Of a stretch of 64,000 nucleotides of DNA, positions 46,677 through 55,285 are shown in pieces. Within the stretch, counting starts at the first letter, position 1, and every line of letters begins with the position of its first letter. Under the pieces are notes generated by a model. That model was not told the DNA's origin, searched no databases, and was given only the letters and a program-made list of their open reading frames with translations. The DNA is taken from NCBI GenBank assembly GCA_963169455.1, contig CAUJDW010000050.1, positions 1 through 64,000 on the forward strand. The letters run 5' to 3'. A program made the position numbers and the translations under genes. Origin of the DNA: Bacteroidota bacterium (GTDB lineage: Bacteria; Bacteroidota; Bacteroidia; Chitinophagales; Saprospiraceae).

Positions 46677-47480
46677 CTACCAGTTATCTCCATCCAGCAG
46701 GTTGCCCAGGCTGCCGAGTACGCTGCCTTCGCCTTTGTTTTTGCCGCCATACTGCCGCGAGGCAGCCACCACGCGGTCGGCCAGGCGGCTAAAGGGGAGG
46801 GATTGCACCCAGACGGCGCCCGGGCCCTGCAGACGGGCGTAGAAAAGGCCCTCGCCCCCGAAGAGCACGTTTCGCACGCCCTGTATCATCTCGATGTCGT
46901 AGTCGATGTCGCGGGTGAAAGCGACCAGGCAGCCCGTGTCGATGCGCAGGCTCTCGCCGATGGCCAGTTCTTTTTTTACGATGGCGCCTCCGGCGTGCAG
47001 AAAGGCCAGCCCGTCGCCTTCCAGCTTTTGCATGATGAAGCCTTCTCCGCCGAAAAATCCCCGCCCGAGGCGGCGGGAAAATTCAATGCCCACCGACACC
47101 CCTTTGGCTGCGCAGAGGAAAGCGTCTTTCTGGCAGATAACCTTTCCTTCCAGTTCATCCAGGTGCAGGGGGATGATCCGGCCGGGATAGGGTGCTCCAA
47201 AGGAAACCCTTTTCTTGCCCGCGCCGGCGTGCGTAAAGGCTGTCATAAAGAGGCTTTCCCCCGTGATCAGGCGCTTGCCGGCCGAAAGCACCTTGCCCCA
47301 CAGCCCCGTGTTTTCTTCCTTGTGGCTGCCGTCGCCGAAAATGGTCGCCAGCTCGATGCCGTCGTCCATCATCATGAAACTACCGGCTTCGGCAATGACC
47401 GTTTCATAAGGGTCCAGCTCTATCTCGACGAACTGCATCTCTTCGCCGTAGATATGATAATCGATTTCATGTGCGTTCAT
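46677..47480 (-). CDS. AIM24/TIGR00266-family protein
   Basis: A 267-residue all-beta protein of the AIM24 family: [40 protein letters not shown], and the Gly-rich second half ([35 protein letters not shown]). Members are widespread, and the molecular role in bacteria is unclear. The C-terminal tail is Gly/Lys-rich. The start at 47480 is chosen over 47507. It appears to be a single gene. Confidence 0.88.
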   Translation of the reverse strand: MNAHEIDYHIYGEEMQFVEIELDPYETVIAEAGSFMMMDDGIELATIFGDGSHKEENTGLWGKVLSAGKRLITGESLFMTAFTHAGAGKKRVSFGAPYPGRIIPLHLDELEGKVICQKDAFLCAAKGVSVGIEFSRRLGRGFFGGEGFIMQKLEGDGLAFLHAGGAIVKKELAIGESLRIDTGCLVAFTRDIDYDIEMIQGVRNVLFGGEGLFYARLQGPGAVWVQSLPFSRLADRVVAASRQYGGKNKGEGSVLGSLGNLLDGDNW

Positions 47481-47584
47481 GAAACAAAAGGATTGGTGAT
47501 GGGCCAAAAATCAGGCAACAGCACACAGGCAGCAAAAAAAATCGCGCGAATGGAGCAGGAAATTCGACGGAAGAAACAAATGTT

Positions 47585-48244
47585 TTACTGGAATATCCAG
47601 CCGTTGTACTCTATATTATCGCGGGTAACGAAGCTCACGTCGTACCAGTAGCCGCTGATCTGCCGCGCCGCGCCTTCTTCTGCAGGCAGGTTGACCTCGG
47701 CCCGGGCCTTACGGCTGATCTTGGTAAAGTACTTGATCGCCTGCGGGTTGACTGTTTCGAAGCTGCCCGCGAAATCCTTACCGGTAAACAATGGCAGATG
47801 TGGCGCCAGCACGGCGCTGCGGTTGCTGATCTTGATGGCGTTGTCCCGGCCTATCTGAAGCGAGGAGAGGTTGGCCGCTTCGGTGAGGTTGATCAGGTTG
47901 GCCTCGCCCAGGTCAATTTCTTTTTTCCTTCCGGAAGTGATGATGTGCTTTTTCAGAATGGAGTAACCCGGCTTCATGAAATAGATAAATGCCGGCTCTC
48001 CTTCCATGGTGTTGAACTGCAACCGGAAATCCCCGCTTACCGAAGAAGGTTCGCTGTATTTGGACATGATGTTCCAGTCCAGTTTGTCGTCCTGGTCCTT
48101 GACGACGGCAACGTACACGCTTTCCAGCCCTTTTCCCTGGTAGGTCACTTTGCCGGAAACAACCACAAAGACTTCCTCTTTGCGGAAGGCGTAAAACACC
48201 ACCGTAATGAGAAGGAGCCCGAGCAGGGGAAGATACTTTTTCAT
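47585..48244 (-). CDS. Membrane-anchored carboxypeptidase-regulatory-like protein
   Basis: A 219-residue protein with one N-terminal helix (MKKYLPLLGLLLITVVFYAF) and a beta domain starting VVSGKVTYQGKGLESVYVAV. This resembles carboxypeptidase regulatory-like domains, which fold as Ig-like prealbumin modules. The second half (KISRKARAEVNLPAEEGAAR) is not recognised. It probably lies in the periplasm. It is 120 bp downstream of another short protein with the same domain type. Confidence 0.6.
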   Translation of the reverse strand: MKKYLPLLGLLLITVVFYAFRKEEVFVVVSGKVTYQGKGLESVYVAVVKDQDDKLDWNIMSKYSEPSSVSGDFRLQFNTMEGEPAFIYFMKPGYSILKKHIITSGRKKEIDLGEANLINLTEAANLSSLQIGRDNAIKISNRSAVLAPHLPLFTGKDFAGSFETVNPQAIKYFTKISRKARAEVNLPAEEGAARQISGYWYDVSFVTRDNIEYNGWIFQ

Positions 48245-48337
48245 AAGCTTGGCCTTAGGGTTGGGTGTCATAGTTGCCAAATTTATTTCCTTTTTAACGT
48301 AATGTCAAGATTTACAGAGGATTTTAACGCCCCGGGA

Positions 48338-48352
48338 AAACTTCGGAAGTTT
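48338..48352. repeat. AAACTTCGGAAGTTT palindrome
   Basis: A 15-bp near-palindrome just after the end of the 48365-48850 gene. Near-copies occur at 508-522 (AAACTTCGAAAGTTT) and 55164-55178 (AAACTTCCGAAGTTT), all intergenic. Confidence 0.6.
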
Positions 48353-48364
48353 GGGGTGTCCCCG

Positions 48365-48850
48365 CTAATGCGGCTGCAGGTGAAAATCCGTCCGGATGGT
48401 TTTGGGTTTGTCCACCGGAATGTCCACTGGTTTCTGGAAGAAATCGTAGCCCGGGTAATCGCAGCTCAGCAGCAGGGTTTTGTCTTTTTTTCGCACTTTG
48501 AGCTGCCCGGCGTATCGGCCCTGCGCATCGGTTTCAAACTCCACATCCCGGCGCCCGACGACGAAAACGGTGGCGCCCACCAGGGGTTTGTCCGCCTTGT
48601 CATATTCCATGACGTAACCTTCGATGGAAATATTTTCCCAGGGGTTGACAAAAAACTCGTTCACCAGCCAGCCGCCGCCGGAGACGACAATGATGCCCAG
48701 TATCCACTTGACCGCGTTGCCGACACTGCCTTCCACACCCTTTTTGGCCGCTTCCCAAAGGAAGGCGAAAAAGCCTTTCTGTTCTTTCCTGCGCTCTTCC
48801 CGGGCGCGGCGGGAGAAGAGCTGCCGGAGGTTTCGCTTTGGTGTACTCAT
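48365..48850 (-). CDS. Small membrane protein with carboxypeptidase-regulatory-like domain
   Basis: A 161-residue protein. A very basic N-terminus (RNLRQLFSRRAREERRKEQK) is followed by one helix (about 47-65, WILGIIVVSGGGWLV). A short Ig-like domain then follows (ISIEGYVMEYDKADKPLVGA, FETDAQGRYAGQLKV) that matches the carboxypeptidase-D regulatory pattern. The basic N-terminus should face the cytoplasm and the domain the periplasm. The function is unknown. It may be cotranscribed with the next gene of similar type. Confidence 0.65.
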   Translation of the reverse strand: MSTPKRNLRQLFSRRAREERRKEQKGFFAFLWEAAKKGVEGSVGNAVKWILGIIVVSGGGWLVNEFFVNPWENISIEGYVMEYDKADKPLVGATVFVVGRRDVEFETDAQGRYAGQLKVRKKDKTLLLSCDYPGYDFFQKPVDIPVDKPKTIRTDFHLQPH

Positions 48851-48864
48851 AGGTAATTATAGGG

Positions 48865-48985
48865 AAACCTCCGGGGTTTTTTAAAACCCCGGAGGTTTAA
48901 AAGGATGCAAACCCCCGAGGTTTTTTTAAAACCTCGGGGGTTAAAGGGTGCAAACCCCCGAGGTTTTTTTAAAACCTCGGGGGTT
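48865..48985. repeat. Array of three inverted repeats with T-rich loops
   Basis: Three hairpin units follow each other: AAACCTCCGGGG-T6-A4-CCCCGGAGGTTT (48865-48898), then two of AACCCCCGAGG-T7-A4-CCTCGGGGGTT (about 48910-48942 and 48952-48985). They lie between two minus-strand genes, just after the truncated PA-domain gene. Stem sequences differ between units but arms match within a unit, so pairing is conserved. Confidence 0.85.
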
Positions 48986-49053
48986 TACAAAGCCTAACGC
49001 TTAACCACGAACGAACTGGCGCGGATGCCCTGCTCGGTGCGGATGCTGAGGTT

Positions 49054-50796
49054 CTACTTGCCTGCCGGCAGCCGGCTGACGTTGAAGGCGGCCTGCTCCG
49101 TTTCGAAAACGTCCGTGTCGCGGGTGCTGAAAATCTGCCTGCCCGTCATGTCCGTGATCAGGTATTCCACGAAGCTGGTTTGCTGCTTGATGTTCAGGTT
49201 CACCTGCAGGATGTCGGACGTGGGGTTGGGGAACATCTTCACCTCAAAGGCTTCGGGGCCGACGACTTCTTCGGTTCCGATGGTCAGGTCCTTGAGAATG
49301 ATGCCGGTGGAGGAGCAGAAGCCCAGGTTGCCCGTCCAGGTAAAGGCGGCTTCTACGTCCGGCACGAGGTCGTTCCAGGCATTGATGCCCAGGAAGCCGT
49401 AGTCGCGGTCGGTCAGGGCGCCGATGGAGGCTCGCCATTCCAGGTACAGGGCATAATCATTGCTGGAGTCGAAGCCGAAGGATACCTCCTCGGCGCCCGA
49501 ATAGCGCACGCCGATAATATAGTCTTTGTTGTCTTCCGGAATGACCACGCCGGTTTCCTCAAAGGTGATGAAGTCCAGGAAAGGCAGGCGCACCAGCGTC
49601 CTGTCTCCGGTGTAGTCTTCGGGGAAGGTATAGGTGGCGATGGCCACGATGGAGATCTCGTCATTGTTCATGGAGCTGTCCTGGTTGAGGTCGTTCCACT
49701 CATAGACGTAGGCCTCGACGGGGATGTTGGCCAGGGTCGGGGTATGGCGCACTTCGAAAAGCACGCTGTCGATCTCAAAGCCGAATCCGTGCGGGATGTT
49801 CAGTATGGTCAGGAACTCGATGGCGCCGCCGCCGGCTGCGTTTGTCGTCGCGATCACCCGCGGGTTGCCGGTGGCGGGGTCCAGAGAGGCTTTGGAATAC
49901 AGTTTTTCGCTGATCGTGAAGGAGGAGGAAGCCTGGTTGTTGAAGTCAACCTCATCCGTGCTGTCCATCGAAACCGTATAGGTGTAGGCATATCTGCCGT
50001 CGCCCGTGCCGAAGGGGTCGTAGGGGGGAAGCAGGATAAGCTCGCTCGTGGAGTCGGGCAGGGTTTCCACGGTTATGCTGCCGGTTTCATTATACACTTC
50101 CGTGGGCGAGCCGCCGACGGGAGTGTGGTTGATCGTGGCGTTCAGCACCATGTTGGGCGCCGCGTTAACGCCCCTGTTTAATGCCCGGGCGCCGGGGGTG
50201 AAGACGAACTCGCCTGCCGCCTTGATCTGGGAAGAGGGGATGATGCCCAGCGGAGCTACGAGCACATTGGTGTTCCCGAGGGCGAGGTCGTTGTTCGGCG
50301 GCGGCGGCGGCGTCAGGTTGCCGATGGAAATGTTCACCGGCCCGGTGACCAGGGCGCCGCGGATGAGTTGGCCGACTTCGTAGGGCACCATCACACTGGG
50401 GATGGTCACCTGCCCGCCGACAGCGCCGGCGCCCATGACGATGGCGCCGTTGCCGGGGGCGTTGTTGATCACGATGGCGGCGATGGCCCCGCCCTGTTCG
50501 GCATTGAGGCACTTCAACCCGAATTCGCAGCTCCCGCGGTCGATGAGGGCGATCTTACCGGCCAGCTCTGCGCCATTGATGGGGGCATTGCAGCCCTGCG
50601 TGGGGTTGGCGCTGCCGTCATCGACGAAGATGGCGTCCGCTGTCCAGACGCTGTCCGTTATGGTCCGCCCAAAACCGGCGGCTTCGAAATCGTAACCTCC
50701 CTCAAGCTCCGCAGGGGAGTTGATGATCACGGCCTGCCCGGAAAGCGTAACCGAAAGGCATAAAAAGGCGAATAGAAGTGTAAAAATTGTTCTCAT
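49054..50796 (-). CDS. PA-domain T9SS surface protein, truncated by a nonsense codon (paralogue 1)
   Basis: A 580-residue secreted protein with signal MRTIFTLLFAFLCLSVTLSG and a protease-associated (PA) domain at about 60-165 (GKIALIDRGSCEFGLKCLNA). Long beta-rich repeats and a Por-type tail (MFPNPTSDILQVNLN) follow. The reading frame ends at a TAG (49054-49056) within the tail, at LPAGK. The full-length paralogue at 51123 has LPAGQYNLSIRTAQG there. Reading through in the same frame gives about 20 more residues ending FVVKR and a second stop at 48994, so the original gene was 48994-50796. Loss of the last tail strands should impair T9SS export. Sequencing error is possible. Confidence 0.85.
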   Translation of the reverse strand: MRTIFTLLFAFLCLSVTLSGQAVIINSPAELEGGYDFEAAGFGRTITDSVWTADAIFVDDGSANPTQGCNAPINGAELAGKIALIDRGSCEFGLKCLNAEQGGAIAAIVINNAPGNGAIVMGAGAVGGQVTIPSVMVPYEVGQLIRGALVTGPVNISIGNLTPPPPPNNDLALGNTNVLVAPLGIIPSSQIKAAGEFVFTPGARALNRGVNAAPNMVLNATINHTPVGGSPTEVYNETGSITVETLPDSTSELILLPPYDPFGTGDGRYAYTYTVSMDSTDEVDFNNQASSSFTISEKLYSKASLDPATGNPRVIATTNAAGGGAIEFLTILNIPHGFGFEIDSVLFEVRHTPTLANIPVEAYVYEWNDLNQDSSMNNDEISIVAIATYTFPEDYTGDRTLVRLPFLDFITFEETGVVIPEDNKDYIIGVRYSGAEEVSFGFDSSNDYALYLEWRASIGALTDRDYGFLGINAWNDLVPDVEAAFTWTGNLGFCSSTGIILKDLTIGTEEVVGPEAFEVKMFPNPTSDILQVNLNIKQQTSFVEYLITDMTGRQIFSTRDTDVFETEQAAFNVSRLPAGK

Positions 50797-50988
50797 AAGA
50801 CAATTGCATTGATTAGTGAAATATAGGAAATACAGTTCTAAGCAAGTTCGCCGTCCGGAAAATCCGGGCTAGAAGGCCTTGCGGGTTTCAGGCTTTTGTA
50901 CGGGCCAGTCATTGTGCCGGCGTTCAGCCACCCCGCGGCTTATCCGCGGACGAGTAGCACTAAGATCGGAAAAATTTATTTCAGGATG

Positions 50989-51115
50989 CAAACCCGGGAG
51001 GTTTTTTAAACCCTCCGGAGGTTACCCGGGAGGTTTTTTAAACCTCCGGAGGTTACCCGGGAGGTTTTTTAAACCCCGAAGGTTACCCGGGAGGTTTTTT
51101 AAACCTCCCGGGTTT
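50989..51115. repeat. Array of four inverted-repeat units
   Basis: Units of about 33 bp built on ACCCGGGAGG-T6-AAACCTCCGG, in which arms vary in parallel (CCCTCCGG, CCTCCGG, CCCCGAAGG, CCTCCCGGG). The array sits at the 3' side of the 51123-52931 gene, in the same relative position as the array at 48865-48985. Both share flanks (AGGATGCAAACC and GCAAAGCCTAACGC). Confidence 0.85.
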
Positions 51116-51122
51116 GCAAAGC

Positions 51123-52931
51123 CTAACGCTTAACCACGAACGAGCTGGCGCGGACGCCCTGCGCGGTGCGGATGCTGAGGTTGTACTGGCCTGCCGGCAG
51201 CCGGCTGACGTTGAAGGCAGCCTGCTCCGTCTCGAAAACGTCCGTATCGCGGGTGCTGAAAATCTGCTTACCCGTCATGTCCGTGATCAGGTATTCCACG
51301 AAGCTGGTCTGCTGCTTGATGTTCAGGTTCACCTGCAGGATGTCGGATGTGGGGTTCGGGAACATTTTCACCTCGAAAGCTTCGGGGCCGGCGACTTCCT
51401 CCGTAGAGTTGGGTATCTGGCCCATGACGACACCGGTTGATGTGGCCGTTGTCGTTCCGGTAAAGAGGAATGCCGCTTCGAAATCGGGAATCAGGTCGTT
51501 CCAGGCGTTGATGCCCAGATAGCCGTAGTCGCGGTCGGTCAGCGCCCCCGTGGCCGTCTGCAGGTCGAGGTATTGCTGGTAGTCGTAGGTGTCGTCAAAG
51601 CCGAAGAACACGATCGCGGCGCCCTGGTACCGCACGCCGATGATGTAGTCTTTGTCGTCCTCCGGAATGACTACGCCCGTTTCCTCGAAGGTGAAGAAGT
51701 CGAGGAAAGGCAGGCGAAGGGTGGCCTGCGTAACCGTCGCATCCTCGGGGAAGGTATAGGTAGCGATGCCTACGATGGCAACCTCGTCATTGTTGATGGA
51801 GCTGTCCTGGTTGAGGTCGTTCCACTCGTACACATAAGCTTCCACCGGCACGTTGGCCAGGTTGGGAGCGCTCTGGCTGCTGATGGACATCGTGAAGATC
51901 ACGCTGTCGATCCTGTACCCGAAGCCATGGGGGATGTTCAGGACGGAGACGAACTCGATGTTGCCGCCGCCGCTGATCGTGCGGAGTATAGTTGTTCGGG
52001 GGTCGCCCGTTGCCGGGTTCCAGCTGGCTTTCGAATAGAGGTTTTCGCTCACCGTAAAGGAGGAAGAGAGCTGGTTATCTGTCGAAACATCATCGGTGCT
52101 GTCGCTGGTAACGGAGTAAGTTACGGTGTAAACGCCTTCGTCGGCGCCGCTGCTGGTAAAGGACGGCTCGAAGGGCGGCAGCACGACGAATTCGCTGGTC
52201 GAATCGGACAAGAGTGCTTCGGCCGAGCTTCCCGTTTCATTGTACACCTCCGTGTTTGTACCGCCGAAGGGGGCATATTCGATGACGGCATTGACGGTGA
52301 TGCCCGAAGCGTCATTGGAGCCGGCATTGAGGGCTGTGGCTCCCGGGGTGAAGACGAAATCGCCTGCGGCTTTGACCTGGGCCGAGGGGACGATGCCCAG
52401 CGGCGCATTGGCGATGTTGGAGGCGCCGAGCCGCAGGTCGTTCGGGAAGACCAGGTTGCCGATGGAAATGTTGACGGGGCCCATGGCCAGGGCGGCGCGG
52501 ATGAGCTGCCCGTCTTCATAGCTCAGCATGACGCAGGGGATGGTCACTGCACCGCCATTAACGCCGGCGCCCATGACGATGGGGCCGGCGCCCGGGGCAT
52601 TGTTGAATACGATGGCGGCGATGGCGCCGGCCTGTTCGGCATTGAGGCATTTCAGGCCGAATTCGCAGCCCCCGCGGTCTATGAGGGCGATCTTGCCGGC
52701 CAGTTCGGCGGCGTTGATCGCTGCGTTGCACCCCTGGTTGGGGTTGGCGCTGCCGTCATCCACGAAAACGGCGTCGGCCGTCCATATCTGCGTGGTGATG
52801 TCTGCGCCGAAAGCCGCGGCCTCAAAACTGTAAGCCCCCAGCAGTTCCGCCGGGGAATTGATGTAAACGGTTTGCGCCGACAGCGAAACCGCCGTGCACA
52901 TCAGGATGATCACTGAAGTAAGTGTTTTCAT
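51123..52931 (-). CDS. PA-domain T9SS surface protein (paralogue 2, intact)
   Basis: A 602-residue secreted protein with the same plan as its two neighbours. Signal peptide, then VFVDDGSANPNQGC and the PA domain (about 65-165, GKIALIDRGGCEFG, MGAGVNGGAVTIPC), then a long beta region (YVYEWNDLNQDSS, GVVIPEDDKDYIIGVRY, TDRDYGYLGINAWNDL) and an intact Por tail ending ASSFVVKR. PA domains often bind peptide or sugar ligands or guide proteases; no catalytic residues are visible, so this is not a protease. Function unknown, presumably a cell-surface or released protein. Confidence 0.88.
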   Translation of the reverse strand: MKTLTSVIILMCTAVSLSAQTVYINSPAELLGAYSFEAAAFGADITTQIWTADAVFVDDGSANPNQGCNAAINAAELAGKIALIDRGGCEFGLKCLNAEQAGAIAAIVFNNAPGAGPIVMGAGVNGGAVTIPCVMLSYEDGQLIRAALAMGPVNISIGNLVFPNDLRLGASNIANAPLGIVPSAQVKAAGDFVFTPGATALNAGSNDASGITVNAVIEYAPFGGTNTEVYNETGSSAEALLSDSTSEFVVLPPFEPSFTSSGADEGVYTVTYSVTSDSTDDVSTDNQLSSSFTVSENLYSKASWNPATGDPRTTILRTISGGGNIEFVSVLNIPHGFGYRIDSVIFTMSISSQSAPNLANVPVEAYVYEWNDLNQDSSINNDEVAIVGIATYTFPEDATVTQATLRLPFLDFFTFEETGVVIPEDDKDYIIGVRYQGAAIVFFGFDDTYDYQQYLDLQTATGALTDRDYGYLGINAWNDLIPDFEAAFLFTGTTTATSTGVVMGQIPNSTEEVAGPEAFEVKMFPNPTSDILQVNLNIKQQTSFVEYLITDMTGKQIFSTRDTDVFETEQAAFNVSRLPAGQYNLSIRTAQGVRASSFVVKR

Positions 52932-52986
52932 AAGACAATTGATTGTGGTGAAAAACTTTTACAGTACTTACTGCGATAATACAAAA

Positions 52987-53018
52987 ATAGCCCCGGAAAA
53001 TGACTTCCGGGGCTATTC
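52987..53018 (-). terminator. Intrinsic terminator after paralogue 3
   Basis: A 13-bp stem AATAGCCCCGGAA / TTCCGGGGCTATT with a 6-base loop. On the minus strand it is followed by TTTGTATT. It separates paralogue 3 (53052-54854) from paralogue 2. Confidence 0.85.
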
Positions 53019-53051
53019 TCATTTAAGAATTTGAAGTATGGAGGGCTGCTC

Positions 53052-54854
53052 TTAACGCCTTACGATGAAGGAGTTGGTGCGGATGCCCTGCTCGGTGCGA
53101 ACCGTCAGGTTGTACTGTCCGGCCGGCAGTTTGCCGACGTTGAAGGTGGCCTGCTCGGTTTCGAAAACATCGGTGTCGCGGGTGGTGTAGATCACGCGCC
53201 CGGCATTGTCGGTGATGCGGTATTCTACGAATGCGGTGCGCTCCTTGAAGGTCAGGTTGGCCTGGAGTTGTTCGGAAACCGGGTTGGGGAAGAGTTGCAG
53301 GTCGAAGACTTCTGCTCCCACCACCTCTTCCGTGCCGACCTCCGGCGAAGTCAGGATGACGCCCGTGGAGACGGCTCCGCTTACGCCGGTGAACAGGAAT
53401 GCCGCTTCGAAGTCCGGCAGGAGGTCGTTCCATGCGTTGATGCCCAGGTAGCCGTAGTCGCGGTCGGTCAGCGCGCCCGTGGATGCCTGCAGGTCGAGGT
53501 AGCGGCCGTAGTCGTAGCTCAGGTCGAAGCCGAAGTAGAACAGGTCGGCGCCCTGATAGCGCACGCCGATGATGTAGTCCTTGTTGTCTTCCGGGATGAG
53601 CACGCCGGTCTCTTCAAAAGTGAAGAAATCCAGGACAGGCAGGCGCAGCACGGCGGAAGTGGCCGTCACGTCTTCCGGGAAGGTATAAGTGGCAAGGCCC
53701 GCGATGGTAACCTCATCATTGTTGATGGAGCTGTCCTGGTTGAGGTCGTTCCACTCATATACATACGCTTCTACGGGGATGTTGGCCAGGCTGGGCAGCC
53801 CGGTAAGCACAGCCACTACGAGGGAGTCGATCGTGTAGTCCTTCGCGTAGGGGAAGTTCAGGACGGAGAGGAACTCGATGTTGCCGCCGCCGGAGATGGT
53901 GTAGTAGATCGTGGTGCGCGGGTCGCCCGTTGCCGGGTTCCAGCTTGCCTTGGAGACGAGGTTCTCGCTGACCGTGAAAGCAGAGGAGATCACGTTGTCA
54001 TTGGTCACATCTTCGGTGCTGTCGCTGGAAATGGTGTAGGTGACGGTGTAAACGCCCTGCTCGGCGCCATCCGGCCCGATATTGGGTTCGTAAGCAGGCA
54101 GGAGGACGACCTCGCTGACGGAATCCGACTCGATAGTGGCAGAAGAACTGCCCGTCTCATTGTACACTTCGGTTGCCGTGCCGCCGAAAGGCGCATACTC
54201 GATCACACCATTGACGGTGATGTTCGGAGCTGCGTTCGAACCGGCATTGAGCCCGCGGGCGCCCGGAGTGAAAACGAAGTCGCCGGCGGCTTTGACCTGG
54301 GAAGCCGGGATAATGCCCAGCGGCGCATTCATGATGTCGGCTTCGCCAATCCGGAGGTCATTGGCGAAAATTAAGGCTCCGATGGAGATGTTCACCGGCC
54401 CGGTGGCCAGGGCGGCGCGGATGGCCTGCCCGGCTTCGTAGTTCAGCATGACGCAGGGGATGGTCACGGCGCCGCCATTAACGCCGGCGCCCATGACGAT
54501 CGTGCCGGCTCCGGGAGCGTTGTTGAATACGATGGCGGCGATGGCGCCGGCCTGTTCGGCATTGAGGCACTTCAGCCCGAATTCACAGCTGCCGCGGTCT
54601 ATGAGGGCGATCTTGCCGGCCAGTTCGGCGGCGTTGATCGCCGCGTTGCAGCCCTGGTTGGGGTTGGCGCTGCCGTCATCCACGAAAACGGCGTCGGCCG
54701 TCCATATCTGCGTGGTGAGGTCGGCGCCGAATCCGGCGGCATCAAAGGGATAAGCTCCCTGCAGGTCCTGCGGGGAGTTGACGAAAACCGTTTGTGCGGG
54801 CAGCGAAACCGCGACAAACAATAAAGCAATGATCAATGAAGTAAATGTTCTCAT
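53052..54854 (-). CDS. PA-domain T9SS surface protein (paralogue 3, intact)
   Basis: A 600-residue secreted protein, third tandem copy. Its PA region (about 65-165) is almost identical to paralogue 2 (GCNAAINAAELAGKIALIDR). The mid-region and tail have diverged more, ending TNSFIVRR. The Por tail begins LFPNPVSEQLQANL. It has its own terminator and its own upstream region, so it is probably transcribed separately from copies 1 and 2. Function unknown. Confidence 0.88.
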   Translation of the reverse strand: MRTFTSLIIALLFVAVSLPAQTVFVNSPQDLQGAYPFDAAGFGADLTTQIWTADAVFVDDGSANPNQGCNAAINAAELAGKIALIDRGSCEFGLKCLNAEQAGAIAAIVFNNAPGAGTIVMGAGVNGGAVTIPCVMLNYEAGQAIRAALATGPVNISIGALIFANDLRIGEADIMNAPLGIIPASQVKAAGDFVFTPGARGLNAGSNAAPNITVNGVIEYAPFGGTATEVYNETGSSSATIESDSVSEVVLLPAYEPNIGPDGAEQGVYTVTYTISSDSTEDVTNDNVISSAFTVSENLVSKASWNPATGDPRTTIYYTISGGGNIEFLSVLNFPYAKDYTIDSLVVAVLTGLPSLANIPVEAYVYEWNDLNQDSSINNDEVTIAGLATYTFPEDVTATSAVLRLPVLDFFTFEETGVLIPEDNKDYIIGVRYQGADLFYFGFDLSYDYGRYLDLQASTGALTDRDYGYLGINAWNDLLPDFEAAFLFTGVSGAVSTGVILTSPEVGTEEVVGAEVFDLQLFPNPVSEQLQANLTFKERTAFVEYRITDNAGRVIYTTRDTDVFETEQATFNVGKLPAGQYNLTVRTEQGIRTNSFIVRR

Positions 54855-55285
54855 AAGACAATTGTATTGGTTAGTAAAGCATGACTCTTTCCCTGGGTAG
54901 TAAGCCTGAATCTCAAAAACGGAAACATCCCGGCAAATGCTGCCGGGCGATCAGGCATTACAATTTCTACAAGATGCTTTTAAGGGGTTTTTTGTTCATG
55001 GCCGGGGGCCGAAAGGCGCTTCCCCGGCCGGGCGTGTTTACTTTTTGCCTCGGGCTGTTCCCTATCCGGGAGGCCAAAATAAGGAATATTTATTTTGGAG
55101 GGGGCAAAAACGGGCCAATGAAATGAATATTGTCGGCAGGATGCCTTCCGGGGAGCCTGAAGGAAACTTCCGAAGTTTAGCGCCGGCCCCATTGACGGCA
55201 GCATTTTTTTACTGATATTTGCCTGGAAATTAGGTTGCCGCGCTGCGAAGGGCCGGTAACGGATAAAAACAGAAAAACGCATATT
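54855..55285. other. Intergenic region between divergent genes
   Basis: This gap of 431 bp between the PA gene and the helicase gene has no ORF I can support. It contains the palindrome AAACTTCCGAAGTTT (55164-55178), which recurs at 508 and 48338 with small changes. An 81-codon frame at 54881-55126 lacks any family-like motif and looks non-coding. I see no clear promoter. Confidence 0.5.

Noticed and set aside
49054..49056. TAG read as pyrrolysine or programmed readthrough
   Set aside because: No pyl genes or readthrough context visible; a plain nonsense change explains it better.
48865..51115. CRISPR-like or attC-like array in the hairpin clusters
   Set aside because: Palindromic units follow each other without spacer diversity; no recombinase beside them.
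50879..51133. 84-aa ORF with PGRFFKP repeats
   Set aside because: It is the translation of the hairpin array and has no independent coding evidence.
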